Below are positions 11,379 through 20,685 of a stretch of 64,000 nt of DNA, one piece after another. The position numbers and the translations under genes are program-made. Source of the DNA: Kribbella antiqua (lineage in GTDB: Bacteria > Actinomycetota > Actinomycetes > Propionibacteriales > Kribbellaceae). A model generated the notes under the pieces. That model searched no databases, was not told the DNA's origin, and saw nothing but the letters and a program-made list of their open reading frames with translations. Location: assembly GCF_004345665.1 (NCBI RefSeq), contig NZ_SLWR01000005.1:124001-188000 (forward strand), given 5' to 3'. Each line of letters opens with the position of its first letter. Within the stretch, counting starts at the first letter, position 1.

Positions 11379-14300
11379 GTGAGCATCTTTGTCCGCATGA
11401 AACGTTCAGTAGTCGCCATAGCGCTGGTTGCCGGCGCTCTTGTGCAAACCACCGGTCCGGCGCGAGCCGACATCACCACGCTCGGTGACATCACCGGGTT
11501 CTCCGCCGACAAGGCGACGTACACCCTCACCGCGGGTGCGGCGAAGGTCCGGGTCGCCTTCCTGAAGGACGACGTGTTCCGGCTGTGGATGGCGCCGGAC
11601 GGGGGCTTCACGGATCCGGCGAACACCGGTGAAGGCTCCAACATCGTCAGCAAGACCGACTACGGGACCCCGAGCACGTCCTGGCGCGACCGCGGCGCGT
11701 ACTACTCCCTCACGACCGGAAAGATCGAGGTCCGCGCGCAGAAGCACCCGCTGAAGTTCTCGCTCTACCGGTCGAACGGCCAACTGGTCTGGGCCGAGAC
11801 CGCACCGCTGTCGTGGGACGACACCTCCACCACCCAGTCGCTCGGTCGCGGTCCGAGTGAGCAGTTCTTCGGCGGCGGTATGCAGAACGGCCGCTTCTCC
11901 CACCGCGACCAGACCATCAAGATCTCCCGCGACTTCAACTGGGAGGACGGCGGCAACCCGAACGCTTCGCCGTACTACATGAGTACGGCGGGCTACGGCG
12001 TACTGCGGAACACGTTCAGCCCCGGCAGCTACAGCTTCACCGCACCTGTCGCCACCACGCACGACGAGAAGCGGTTCGACGCGTACTACTTCGTCGGCGA
12101 CCTCAAGACCTCGCTGGACCGCTACACCGAGCTCACCGGCCGCCCGTTCATGCCACCGATCTACGGACTCGAGTACGGCGACTCGGACTGCTACAACCGT
12201 GGGCACTACGGCGTCGACCCGGACCCCAGCAACGACTGGAAGGTCCACCCGGACAAGGTGACCACGCTGGACGCGGTGAAGGTCGCCCAGCGGTTCAAGG
12301 ACGAGGACATGCCAGGCGGCTGGATGCTGGTCAACGACGACTACGGCTGCGGCTACTCCGACAACACCGACTTCGAGCAGGTCGACGGGACGTGGTGGGG
12401 CAAGCGGGAGATCCCTCCGCTCAAGCAGACCGGTGACGAGCTGCGCAGCCGCAACATCCAGATGGGTCTGTGGACGCAGTCTTCGCTGGACCGGCAGCCG
12501 GCTGAGGTAGGCGAGGCCGGAGTCCGCGTGCGCAAGCTGGACGTCGCCTGGGTCGGCCCGGGCTACCGGCACGCGCTGACCGCCTGCGACACCGCACATG
12601 GCGGGATAGAGCAGTACAGCAACGCCCGTGGCTTCGCCTGGATGGTGGAGGGCTGGGCAGGTGCGCAGCGGTGTGCAGTGCAGTGGACCGGCGACCACAG
12701 CGGTTCGCTGGACGCCATCAAGTGGCAGATCCCGGCCATCACCGGCTCCGGCAACTCCGGTATCGCCTACAGCGCCGGTGACGTCGACGGCATCTTCGGC
12801 GGCTCGGCCACGTCGTACGTGCGGGACATGCAGTGGAAGGTGTTCAACCCGGCCTTCATGACGATGTCGGGCTGGGCCACCCCTGCGATCAAGCAGCCCT
12901 GGGCGTACGGCGATCCCTACACGTCGATCAACCGCAAGTACCTCAAGCTGCGCGAGCGGCTGCTCCCGTACTTCTACACGTACGCCGCCGAGGCGCATCG
13001 GACCGGTGCACCGCTGAACCGGTCGCTGGTGCTGGAGTACCCGGACGACCCGAAGACGTGGGACGACACCACGAAGTACGAGTTCCTGGCCGGCAATGAG
13101 TTCCTGGTCGCACCGATGTGGAGCGCCGACGAGGTGAAGAACGGCATCTACCTGCCTGAGGGGCAGTGGATCGACTACTGGACCGGCCGGGTCTACCAGG
13201 GTCCGACGACGGTCAACGGCTACCACGCTCGGCTGGACACGCTGCCGCTGTTCGTGAAGGCGGGCGCCGTCGTACCGATGTGGAAGTCCGGGATCAATTC
13301 CGCCGCTGAGCAGGCTTTTGGCGACCCGCTCACTGTCGACATCTACCCGGAGGGCAAGTCGTCGTTCACCCTCTATGAGGACGACCGGGTGACGCGTGCT
13401 GCTTCCTCGGCGCAGCAGGTCTTCGCGGTCGACGCACCTGTTAAGGACCGCGGTGATGTGACGGTGAAGATCGGCGCCAGCGTCGGTACGTACGCCGGCA
13501 AGCCGACAGCACGCCCGTACGAGCTCACCGTCCACACCGGCACCGCGCCGCGCGAGGTGACCGTGGACGGCCGAAAGGTGCCGTGGACTTACGAGAACGG
13601 CGTCATCCGGGTGAAGACCGCGCCGATCTCCACCGCACGCACCGCAGTCGTCCAGCTCATCGGTACGTCGTCCGTCGGTGGCGGCGCGGCTGTCTCGAAC
13701 ACCTTCGGCACACCCGAGCTCACCACTCCCTCGCTGTGGAGCGCACCCGGCCAGCCGACCGAGGTCACCGCGACCTTCCGCAACGACAGTACGACGACCA
13801 TGCGCAACGTGCGCTTGGACGTGAAGGTGCCGAGCGGTTGGTCGGTCAGCGGCCAGAACACCTTTGCCACCGTGGATCCTGGCAAGACGATCACGACCAA
13901 GCTGCAGGTGACGCCCGGTGCCGACGTGAAGCCGGCCAGCTTCACCCTGCAACTGGAGGCCGCCTATGTTGCCCAGGGCAATAACTACACGAATAGCGCC
14001 TTCGCCACGGCTCAGTTGCCGTACGCATCGTTGTCCCAGGCGGCGAATGTGGTCGGCATCAGCGACGCGTCGACGTACGCCAAGGGCAACTTCGACGGTT
14101 CCGGCAACAGCTTCAACGGCGAGGCACTCGCCGCGGCCGGTTACACGCCCGGCGCAACCGTGAACGTCCAAGGCGCCTCGTTCACCTGGCCGAGCGGAGC
14201 ACCCGGAACGCCCAACCTGGTGAAGAATCAGCCCGCACCGATCCTTGTCTCCGGCACCGGTTCGCATCTGGCTTTGCTCGGCGCCGGCGCGAGCCTCAAT

Positions 14301-15035
14301 GCCCGCGGCACGGTGACGATCATCTACACCGACGGCTCGCAGTCCCAAGGCACCTTCCCGCTACCCAACTGGTGCTGCCAGGACCCGACCACCGGCGGCG
14401 CGAAATTGGCGGTCTCGGTGAAGGGCCGCTACACCCAGGCAGGCCTCAGCAACACCACGACCGACTACCGCGTCTTCTACACCGCCGTACCACTGGACCC
14501 GGGCAAGACGGTCAAGGCGATCAAACTCCCCGGCGGCGGCCTGGGCTTCTTCGCCGCGACCATCGCCAACAAACCGTTGCCACCGGCACCTACCGGTCAA
14601 CCGTGGGTGAGCGACCTGGAGTTCCTCGACTCGACCAACGGCTGGGGCCCGGTCGAACGCGACCACAGCAACGGCGAGGACGGCGCCAACGACGGCGGCC
14701 CGATCACCCTCGACGGCGTGCAATACGCGAAGGGACTAGGCACCCACGCACCCTCGTCCGTCAGCGTCCGGCTGGGTGGGAACTGCAGCACCTTCACGGC
14801 AAAGGTCGGCGTCGACGACGAGATGGAGGACCGCGGCAAGGTCAGCTTCAAGGTCGCCGCCGACGGCGTGGTCAAGCAAACCTCAGACCTACTCACCGGC
14901 ACCTCACCCACCGCCAACGTGTCGGTGGACGTCACCGGCGCCCAGACCCTAACCCTCCAGGTCACCGACGGCGGCGACGGCATCACCAGCGACCACGCCG
15001 ACTGGGCAGACGCCAAACTAACCTGCAACCCCTGA
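11379..15035 (+). CDS. Secreted GH31 glycosidase with NEW3 and NPCBM domains
   Basis: 1218 residues. The GTG at 11379 is preceded by GAGG; an ATG six codons later (MKRSVVAIALVAGAL) could also start the signal peptide, which probably ends near PARA. The catalytic part (about 30-760) is family GH31, alpha-glucosidase/alpha-xylosidase type. Predicted nucleophile D388 lies in RKLDVAWVGPG and acid/base D439 in WTGDHSGS. A NEW3 domain of alpha-galactosidase type follows (LWSAPGQPTEVTATFRND), then a second all-beta segment, then a C-terminal NPCBM/CBM51-like domain (YAKGLGTHAPSSVSV) that binds galactosides or GalNAc. It likely trims alpha-linked glycans outside the cell. Specificity among GH31 activities is not resolved. 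Confidence 0.9.
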   Translation: MSIFVRMKRSVVAIALVAGALVQTTGPARADITTLGDITGFSADKATYTLTAGAAKVRVAFLKDDVFRLWMAPDGGFTDPANTGEGSNIVSKTDYGTPSTSWRDRGAYYSLTTGKIEVRAQKHPLKFSLYRSNGQLVWAETAPLSWDDTSTTQSLGRGPSEQFFGGGMQNGRFSHRDQTIKISRDFNWEDGGNPNASPYYMSTAGYGVLRNTFSPGSYSFTAPVATTHDEKRFDAYYFVGDLKTSLDRYTELTGRPFMPPIYGLEYGDSDCYNRGHYGVDPDPSNDWKVHPDKVTTLDAVKVAQRFKDEDMPGGWMLVNDDYGCGYSDNTDFEQVDGTWWGKREIPPLKQTGDELRSRNIQMGLWTQSSLDRQPAEVGEAGVRVRKLDVAWVGPGYRHALTACDTAHGGIEQYSNARGFAWMVEGWAGAQRCAVQWTGDHSGSLDAIKWQIPAITGSGNSGIAYSAGDVDGIFGGSATSYVRDMQWKVFNPAFMTMSGWATPAIKQPWAYGDPYTSINRKYLKLRERLLPYFYTYAAEAHRTGAPLNRSLVLEYPDDPKTWDDTTKYEFLAGNEFLVAPMWSADEVKNGIYLPEGQWIDYWTGRVYQGPTTVNGYHARLDTLPLFVKAGAVVPMWKSGINSAAEQAFGDPLTVDIYPEGKSSFTLYEDDRVTRAASSAQQVFAVDAPVKDRGDVTVKIGASVGTYAGKPTARPYELTVHTGTAPREVTVDGRKVPWTYENGVIRVKTAPISTARTAVVQLIGTSSVGGGAAVSNTFGTPELTTPSLWSAPGQPTEVTATFRNDSTTTMRNVRLDVKVPSGWSVSGQNTFATVDPGKTITTKLQVTPGADVKPASFTLQLEAAYVAQGNNYTNSAFATAQLPYASLSQAANVVGISDASTYAKGNFDGSGNSFNGEALAAAGYTPGATVNVQGASFTWPSGAPGTPNLVKNQPAPILVSGTGSHLALLGAGASLNARGTVTIIYTDGSQSQGTFPLPNWCCQDPTTGGAKLAVSVKGRYTQAGLSNTTTDYRVFYTAVPLDPGKTVKAIKLPGGGLGFFAATIANKPLPPAPTGQPWVSDLEFLDSTNGWGPVERDHSNGEDGANDGGPITLDGVQYAKGLGTHAPSSVSVRLGGNCSTFTAKVGVDDEMEDRGKVSFKVAADGVVKQTSDLLTGTSPTANVSVDVTGAQTLTLQVTDGGDGITSDHADWADAKLTCNP

Positions 15036-15068
15036 CCCAACACCACCCCCTCGCGGGCCTGCCGGGCG

Positions 15069-15108
15069 AACCCTCCAGCTCAGGGGTCAACCTCTGAGCT
15101 GGAGGGTT
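15069..15108. terminator. Strong hairpin downstream of GH31 gene
   Basis: A 15-bp perfect stem (15069-15083 with 15094-15108), extended by up to 3 further pairs to a TCAA loop, lies 34 nt after the GH31 stop. There is no T-run. Its 3-prime arm overlaps the 5-prime arm of a second, mutually exclusive hairpin (AGGGTTGCC 15103-15111 with GGCAACCCT 15129-15137). Confidence 0.65.
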
Positions 15109-15343
15109 GCCTACTGAGAATCTGAGCGGGCAACCCTGCATCTGAGTGGTTACGGCGTCGTGCCCGGCTTGTGCACGGTTCGACCACGACACGCCGCCAC
15201 GCGATGGTCGAGCGGTGCACAAGGTCACCACCAGCCGGGCATTCACCCCGAGGTACCCACACGGACCGGGCGGACCGGGGAGTCGGGCTTGTCGAATCAG
15301 GTGTTGTCCCTTGCCCCGCTGTAAGTTCACCGGCACAAGGGAC
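15103..15343. repeat. Cluster of inverted repeats in a gene-free gap
   Basis: The 364-nt gap between the GH31 and methyltransferase genes contains no convincing ORF but several inverted repeats: a 9-bp repeat at 15103-15137; a long imperfect repeat with arms 15161-15186 and 15205-15241 (TGCCCGGCT, TTGTGCAC and TCGACCA all paired, with one bulge of about 11 nt); and GTCCCTTG (15306-15313) with CAAGGGAC (15336-15343). This could be a structured RNA, a decayed mobile element or cruciform-forming DNA. The strand is not determined. Confidence 0.5.
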
Positions 15344-15399
15344 CACCTCGGGGGAGAACGGGTGGCGTTGCCGGGGTGGGGTGGTGCGAGGATGGGGGG

Positions 15400-16842
15400 A
15401 TGAGTGAGCTGACGGGGGACGTTGTGGACGCGCTGCGCAACGCATTCGAAGCGGCCGAATACACCGTCGAGGGGGTTGCCGATCGGCTCGGCGAGCAGGC
15501 CAACGGTGCGCTGGATCGCAATGAGACCACTCTCGCTGGCCGGCATACCGCCTCAGGCGACGACCTCGATACGATGATCCGGCTGTTCCTGCTGCAGCGC
15601 GCCGTACCGGAATCCCTTGTTTCCAAGGCTTTTCCTGGCCTGGATTTGGTTGCTCTAGGCATCATCGCCGTTGAAGGCGGGTCGGCGCGGGCGGCGTTGG
15701 ACATCCGGCCGTACGCCGAGGACGACCAGCAGTGGTGGGTGGTCGCGGACCTGACGCCGGGGCTGGACGGGCGGCGTGAGCCGATGCGGCCGGACTACGT
15801 GCTCGGGATCGCGCCGGCCAGCCTGAGCCTGGTCAATCTGACCGTGCCGATCAAGGCCGAGCGAGCGCTCGACATCGGCACCGGCTGCGGGATCCAGGCC
15901 CTGCACCTGGCCGGACGGGTCAACCAACTCGTCGCGACCGACGTGAACCCGCGGGCGCTTCAACTCGCCCGGTGGACGGCCGCGCTCAACCGGATCGACC
16001 TCGACGTCCGGGCAGGCAGCTTGTTCGAACCGGTCCGCGACGAGCGGTTCGACCTGATCGTGAGCAATCCGCCGTACGTGATCTCGCCTGGCGACGGACG
16101 GTTGACCTACCGCGAGACCGGGCTCGCCGGTGATTCCCTCGTCGAGCAGCTCGTCCGGCAGGCGCCGTACCACCTGACCGATGGCGGCTGGTGTCAGATC
16201 CTCGCCAACTGGACCTGTGTCCGAGGCGAGGACTGGCGCGACCGCATCGCCGGCTGGACCGGCGACCGGTCGGCCTGGGCTGTGCAGCGCGAGCAGCTCG
16301 ACCCGTCCGAGTACGTCGAGTTGTGGCTGCGCGATGCGGGTCTGCACGGCTCGCCCGAGTACACAGCGAAGTACGACGCCTGGCTGCAGTGGCTCGACGG
16401 GCAGGACGTCGAGGCGATCGGCATGGGCTGGATCACCCTGCACAACGTCGCGGGCACGCTGGAGGCCGAGGCGTGGCCGTACGAGATCGAGCAGCCCATC
16501 GGCCCTCACGTACTACGCCGCTTCGAACGCAACGAAGGCATCCCAGACGACCTGACCGGACTGCACCTGACCGTCGCCGAAGACGTGATCCAGGAGACGA
16601 CCGGCGCACCTGGCGCCGAAGACCCGGCGACGATGGTGCTGAGGCGCCAGCGCGGCCTTCGACGCGCCGAGCAGGTGGACACCGTTCTTGCCGGCCTCGT
16701 CGGAGCCTGTGACGGCGACCTGAGCGTCGGACAGATCCTCGCCGCCCTCGCGGACCTCCTCGACCGTCCGCTCGAGGACATGTTGCGCGGCTACCTACCG
16801 GACGTCAGACGCCTTGTCGTGGAAGGTTTTCTGGACTACTAA
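15400..16842 (+). CDS. Class I SAM-dependent methyltransferase with C-terminal extension
   Basis: 480 residues. The ATG at 15400 follows a G-rich stretch (GGATGGGGGG). Residues about 1-110 form a helical N-terminal region (ELTGDVVDALRNAFEAAEYTVEG). The Rossmann methyltransferase domain follows, with SAM loop LDIGTGCGIQALHLAG, acidic loop ATDVNPRALQLA and catalytic motif SNPPYVISP. An NPPY motif marks enzymes that methylate an exocyclic amino group or glutamine amide, such as HemK/PrmC and RlmG types. The last 150 residues are not recognised. The substrate is unknown. It converges on and overlaps the GGDEF gene by 4 nt (shared double stop). Confidence 0.85.
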   Translation: MSELTGDVVDALRNAFEAAEYTVEGVADRLGEQANGALDRNETTLAGRHTASGDDLDTMIRLFLLQRAVPESLVSKAFPGLDLVALGIIAVEGGSARAALDIRPYAEDDQQWWVVADLTPGLDGRREPMRPDYVLGIAPASLSLVNLTVPIKAERALDIGTGCGIQALHLAGRVNQLVATDVNPRALQLARWTAALNRIDLDVRAGSLFEPVRDERFDLIVSNPPYVISPGDGRLTYRETGLAGDSLVEQLVRQAPYHLTDGGWCQILANWTCVRGEDWRDRIAGWTGDRSAWAVQREQLDPSEYVELWLRDAGLHGSPEYTAKYDAWLQWLDGQDVEAIGMGWITLHNVAGTLEAEAWPYEIEQPIGPHVLRRFERNEGIPDDLTGLHLTVAEDVIQETTGAPGAEDPATMVLRRQRGLRRAEQVDTVLAGLVGACDGDLSVGQILAALADLLDRPLEDMLRGYLPDVRRLVVEGFLDY

Positions 16843-18401
16843 GCGCGTCTGCGCCGACGCTTCTCGGCGTACATGCGCCGGTCCGCCTCCGTGAGCAGCT
16901 CGCCGACCGCCGTACCGTCGGTGCTGCTCGCCTGCCCGATGCTCAGCCGCAGCATGGCGAACCACGGCTCGTCGGACGTCGCAGCCACCCGGTCCGCAGC
17001 CGCCCTGATGCGCTCGACCAGCTCCCGCGACCCACGCTCGTCCGGCTTGTCCAGTACGACGACGAACTCGTCACCACCGGCCCGCGCCACCACGTCCTCG
17101 GCCCGGCACTGCTCGGTCAGCAAGTGCCCGACCCGCCGTAGTACTTCGTCACCGAAGGCGTGTCCGTAGCTGTCATTGATCACCTTCAGGTTGTCCACGT
17201 CGATGGCGATCACCGCCACGGACCGGCCCGCGTCGTGCGCGACCGACATCCGCTCGTCCAGCGCACGCCGGTTACCCACACCAGTGAGCGGATCCTCCCG
17301 CGCGGCACGCCACTCCGCGTCGTGCCTGATCGAGAGCTCGTGGTTGGCCAGTGCGCTCCGTACGGCGTACAGACCACGCAGCCGCTCCGCCCACCACCCT
17401 CTGGTGATCGCCCGCGCATACTGCAGCCCAGTGAGCGCTCCAGCGTCGCCAGACGCCGCCACGATCTGCACAGCCGTGTGCCGGACCAGTGCCTCGACCG
17501 GCGGATCAGATGTCAGTGGCAGATCACTCCCCGCCCGGTGTGCAGCCTCAATCGCGTCGTCGAGCCGCCCCACTGCGGCGTACGCCTTGGCCAGGTAGGT
17601 CCCCGCGATCGCGGCCAGCTCCAGGTCGCCCAGCTTCGCCAGCTGGTCACGGCAGTCCCTGAGGACTACTGCGGCCTCGGCAGCGTCGGTGTCGTCGTCA
17701 CTGGCAGCCAGCCACATCCGCCCGGCGATCGGCCAGTATCCGAGCAGGTCGGCGTGCATGATCACCTCGACCGCCTCACCCGCCCACCGGTGCGCCTCCC
17801 GCCGCCGCTCCCGGATCTCCTCGTCGTACGACGTGTCACCCAGCCGCTCGAGCTCATGCGCCCAGCGGAGGTTCGACTCGGCCAGGTTGAGCCGGTTGAT
17901 CGCCGGCGCCTCCGCCAGCCCGAGCGGGTCGTGATCCCCTTCGGCCGCCAGCTCGAAGTGCGGGATGCACAGCTCGTAGAGCCTCAGCAGGTCGTAGGCG
18001 TAACCGAGGCCGGTGTGCGCCCAGCCGGCCAGGCCGAGGTCGCGGGTGCGGGAGAGGGCGTTCTCGGCGGCTACCAGGTCGGCGACCGAGTCACCGCCTT
18101 CGCCGGTGCGGATCAGGGTGACGATCCGGATCGCGATCGCGTTGGCCTCCCAGCCCGGCTCGTTGATCGCGCGCGCGACGCGGATACAGCTGTCGACCGC
18201 GTCCAGCGCCTCGACCGCGTCGGTGCCGTGGTGCGCCGCGACGGCACGCACGTACTCGGCAGCGGCCCGTTCCGGGCTCGGTTCGGTCCCGAGCTCGGTC
18301 AGCAGCCGGCTGATCGCGAGCGCGGCCTCAGCCGGACTGCCCGATTGGGCAAGCGTCATCGCCGCCGCGATCCGCGCGGTCACCCCCGACGTCTCGCGCA
18401 C
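16839..18401 (-). CDS. GGDEF protein with N-terminal TPR-like region (copy A)
   Basis: 520 residues from a GTG. Residues about 1-350 are alpha-helical with TPR-like spacing (EYVRAVAAHHGTDAVEALDAV; GWAHTGLGYAYDLLRLYELC). The C-terminal 165 residues form a GGDEF domain: DPLTGVGNRRALDERM, then DVDNLKVINDSYGHAFGDEVL, then the active-site ARAGGDEFVVVLD. The intact motif predicts diguanylate cyclase activity (two GTP to c-di-GMP). There is no membrane segment, so it is probably cytosolic, with the TPR part sensing a ligand or partner. It is a tandem paralogue of the gene at 18420-19976, which lies upstream on the same strand with an 18-nt gap. Its stop overlaps the convergent methyltransferase stop. 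Confidence 0.9.
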   Translation of the reverse strand: MRETSGVTARIAAAMTLAQSGSPAEAALAISRLLTELGTEPSPERAAAEYVRAVAAHHGTDAVEALDAVDSCIRVARAINEPGWEANAIAIRIVTLIRTGEGGDSVADLVAAENALSRTRDLGLAGWAHTGLGYAYDLLRLYELCIPHFELAAEGDHDPLGLAEAPAINRLNLAESNLRWAHELERLGDTSYDEEIRERRREAHRWAGEAVEVIMHADLLGYWPIAGRMWLAASDDDTDAAEAAVVLRDCRDQLAKLGDLELAAIAGTYLAKAYAAVGRLDDAIEAAHRAGSDLPLTSDPPVEALVRHTAVQIVAASGDAGALTGLQYARAITRGWWAERLRGLYAVRSALANHELSIRHDAEWRAAREDPLTGVGNRRALDERMSVAHDAGRSVAVIAIDVDNLKVINDSYGHAFGDEVLRRVGHLLTEQCRAEDVVARAGGDEFVVVLDKPDERGSRELVERIRAAADRVAATSDEPWFAMLRLSIGQASSTDGTAVGELLTEADRRMYAEKRRRRRA

Positions 18402-18419
18402 CCCTTACCCCCTGTCGCC

Positions 18420-19976
18420 TCACCGCCTGCGGCGTTTGTCGTCGTACAGGCGACGGTCCGCGGTGGCGATCAGCCGCTCCACCGGCACACCCTCGGCCGT
18501 GGCGGCGTAGCCGATGCTCAGCCCGAGCCGCCCGAGCCAGGCCTTCGGTGTCGCCGCCGCGATGGCCGTGACCGCGGTCCGGATCCGGTCGGCGAGTTGC
18601 GCACCGCCCTTGGCGTCCGGCTGATCGAGCACCACGAAGAACTCGTCGCCTCCCGATCGAATCACGGCATCCGTCGCTCGCGCCTGTTCTACCAGCAGAT
18701 TTGCCACAAGCTGCAGCAATTCGTCCCCACAGGCGTGCCCGTAAGTGTCGTTCACCACCTTCAGATCGTCTACATCGATGGCCAACACGGTCACCGCCCG
18801 CCCCGAGTCCCGGGCCGCGGTCAGCCGCTCGTCCATCGCCCGGCGGTTCCCCACCCCGGTCAGCGGATCCTGCCGCGCCGCATGCCACTCGGCGTCGTGC
18901 CGTGCCGACAAGTCATGGGTGGCAAGCGCATGCCGTACGGCGTTCAGCGCCCGCTGCCGCTCCCGCCACCAGGCGCGCGCGACCGAACGCGCGTACTCCA
19001 ACCCTGCAACGGCTCCCGGCTCTTGGGACGATGCCGCGAGTACCGATCTGGTCTGCAACACCAGCAGATGTGTGGCCGGATCCGCCAACGGAATCAGGTC
19101 GTCCTCCGCCCGCTCGGCCGCCGCCTGCGCCTCTTCCGGGTCGCCGTGGGCTTGCAGAGCCCTGGCCAGGTAGGCGCCCGCGATCGCGAGCCGCTCGGTC
19201 TCGCCCAGCTTGCTGATCTCGTCGCGGCACTCGGTCAGCTCACTGACAGCCGTGGCCGGATCCTCCGTGGTGGCCGCCGCCGCGAGCCACAGCCGCGCGC
19301 TCAACCGCCAGAAGTCCTGGCTCTCGTCGTCAACGACCACGCGCTCCGCTTCCCGCGCCCAGTACGCCGCGGATCCCAGCCGCTCCTGGATCTCCCGCTC
19401 GTACGACGGATCGCCCAGCCGCTCGAGCTCATGCGCCCAGCGCAGGTACGTCTCGGCCAGGTTCAGCCGGTCGATCGCGAGCGACTCGGCCAACTCGAAC
19501 ACGTCCGCCTCGATCTGGGTGGCGAGCTCGTAATGCGGAATGCACAGTTCGTAAAGGCGCAGGACGTCATACGCGTAGCCGAGCCCGGTGTGCGCCCACG
19601 AGGTGAGCCCGGCGTCCTTGGTCCGGCTCAACGCGTGCTCGGCCGCGACCAGGTCCTTGACCGTGTCACCACCACGACCACTCCGGGCCAGGTTGATGAT
19701 CCGGATCGGCAGCGCGTTCGCCTCCCACCCCGGCTCGTCGATCGCCTTCGCCACGGCAATACACGCATCCACCGCTTTGAGCGCCTCGTCCGCATCACTC
19801 GCATGATGAGCCGTCACTCCACGCACATACTCAACCGCGGCCAACTGATAACTCGGCACCCCACCAAGCTCAGCCCGAATCGCCTCGATCTCCGCCGCCG
19901 CAGTCGCATGCCCACCCGACTGAGCCGCTGTCATCGCAGCAGCGATCCGGGCGGTGAGCGCATCACCCGTCCCCAT
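18420..19976 (-). CDS. GGDEF protein with N-terminal TPR-like region (copy B)
   Basis: 518 residues from the ATG at 19976. The frame stays open upstream to a GTG at 20054. The start at 19976 is preferred because it puts TARIAAAMT at the same residue number as in copy A. The architecture is the same: a helical N-terminal region (EYVRGVTAHHASDADEAL; SWAHTGLGYAYDVLRLYELC), then GGDEF with DPLTGVGNRRAMDERL, DVDDLKVVNDTYGHACGDELL and RSGGDEFFVVLD. All catalytic residues are present. Strong similarity along the whole length indicates gene duplication. The two genes are probably co-transcribed. No EAL or HD-GYP c-di-GMP hydrolase gene lies in the window. Confidence 0.9.
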   Translation of the reverse strand: MGTGDALTARIAAAMTAAQSGGHATAAAEIEAIRAELGGVPSYQLAAVEYVRGVTAHHASDADEALKAVDACIAVAKAIDEPGWEANALPIRIINLARSGRGGDTVKDLVAAEHALSRTKDAGLTSWAHTGLGYAYDVLRLYELCIPHYELATQIEADVFELAESLAIDRLNLAETYLRWAHELERLGDPSYEREIQERLGSAAYWAREAERVVVDDESQDFWRLSARLWLAAAATTEDPATAVSELTECRDEISKLGETERLAIAGAYLARALQAHGDPEEAQAAAERAEDDLIPLADPATHLLVLQTRSVLAASSQEPGAVAGLEYARSVARAWWRERQRALNAVRHALATHDLSARHDAEWHAARQDPLTGVGNRRAMDERLTAARDSGRAVTVLAIDVDDLKVVNDTYGHACGDELLQLVANLLVEQARATDAVIRSGGDEFFVVLDQPDAKGGAQLADRIRTAVTAIAAATPKAWLGRLGLSIGYAATAEGVPVERLIATADRRLYDDKRRRR

Positions 19977-20104
19977 CACGCCACTACCCATACCCGCCGG
20001 CGGCCTTCCCTGATCCCCACCCGCATCTCGGGCCGGACCGCCCATTGTGACCACCCACCCCCACCCCTGTCACGACCCGATCCAGCCACCGACCCCTCTG
20101 TGCC

Positions 20105-20676
20105 AGGTTCGAGGGGTTGTATCTGCCGGAGCATGTGGTGCTGTATCGCGGGGCGACGTTTGGTGGGGTGGAGATGCCGGCGACGTTGCCGTACGGCGAT
20201 CCGCTGGACATGCTGGCGTTCGTTGCGGCGGCGACTGAGCGGATCCTGCTCGGCACGGGGGTGTTGCTGTTGCCGTACCACCATCCCGTGTACTGGCGAA
20301 GCGGTTGGCGACCATCGACGTACTGTCGAAGGGTCGGATGCGGCTGCTGACGGTCGGCCTTGGCAGTCTGCCGGGCGAGGCTCGGGCGACCGGGGTCGAC
20401 TTCAGGACGCGTGGTCGCCGTACGGATGAAGCGATCGAGGTACTGCGGTTGCTGTGGTCCGGCAGCGCGGACGGGGTCAGCTACTCGGGTGAGTTCTTCG
20501 CGTTCGAGGATCTCGTCAGCTTCCCCAAACCGCTGGCTGACCTGCCCATTCACATCGGCGGTTCGAGCCGGGCGGCGGCGCAAGGTGTCACCCGCCTCGT
20601 GGTCAGTACGTCGAGCGCCGATCCCGCCGAGCAACGCGACCAGCTATCGGCCTTCGCGGAACGCCACGGGCTCTAG
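20105..20676 (+). pseudogene. Decayed LLM-class F420-type oxidoreductase
   Basis: The reading frames spell a luciferase-like monooxygenase-family protein in pieces. Frame 1 gives EGLYLPEHVVLYRG through TERILLGTGVLLLPYHHPV. A one-base loss near 20287-20291 then shifts the frame, and it continues as VLAKRLATIDVLSKGRMRL through DLPIHIGGSSRAAA and AERHGL, ending in TAG. The N-terminal 20-40 residues of the family are missing. The C-terminal part is too short: SSRAAA joins directly to QGVTRLVVSTSS, where about 40-60 residues would normally intervene. Three independent lesions argue for a pseudogene rather than a sequencing error. Confidence 0.75.
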
Positions 20677-20679
20677 GAT
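20674..20679 (+). promoter_or_regulatory. -10 element of the LRR gene
   Basis: TAGGAT is 6 nt before the ATG at 20686, the leaderless spacing. The same bases also read AGGATGAGG, a possible Shine-Dalgarno sequence, so either mode is possible. Confidence 0.4.
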
Positions 20680-20685
20680 GAGGCG

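Noticed and set aside
14983..15546. Minus-strand frame across the inverted-repeat cluster
   Set aside because: It overlaps the GH31 3-prime end and the methyltransferase 5-prime end, and its composition has no protein-like features.
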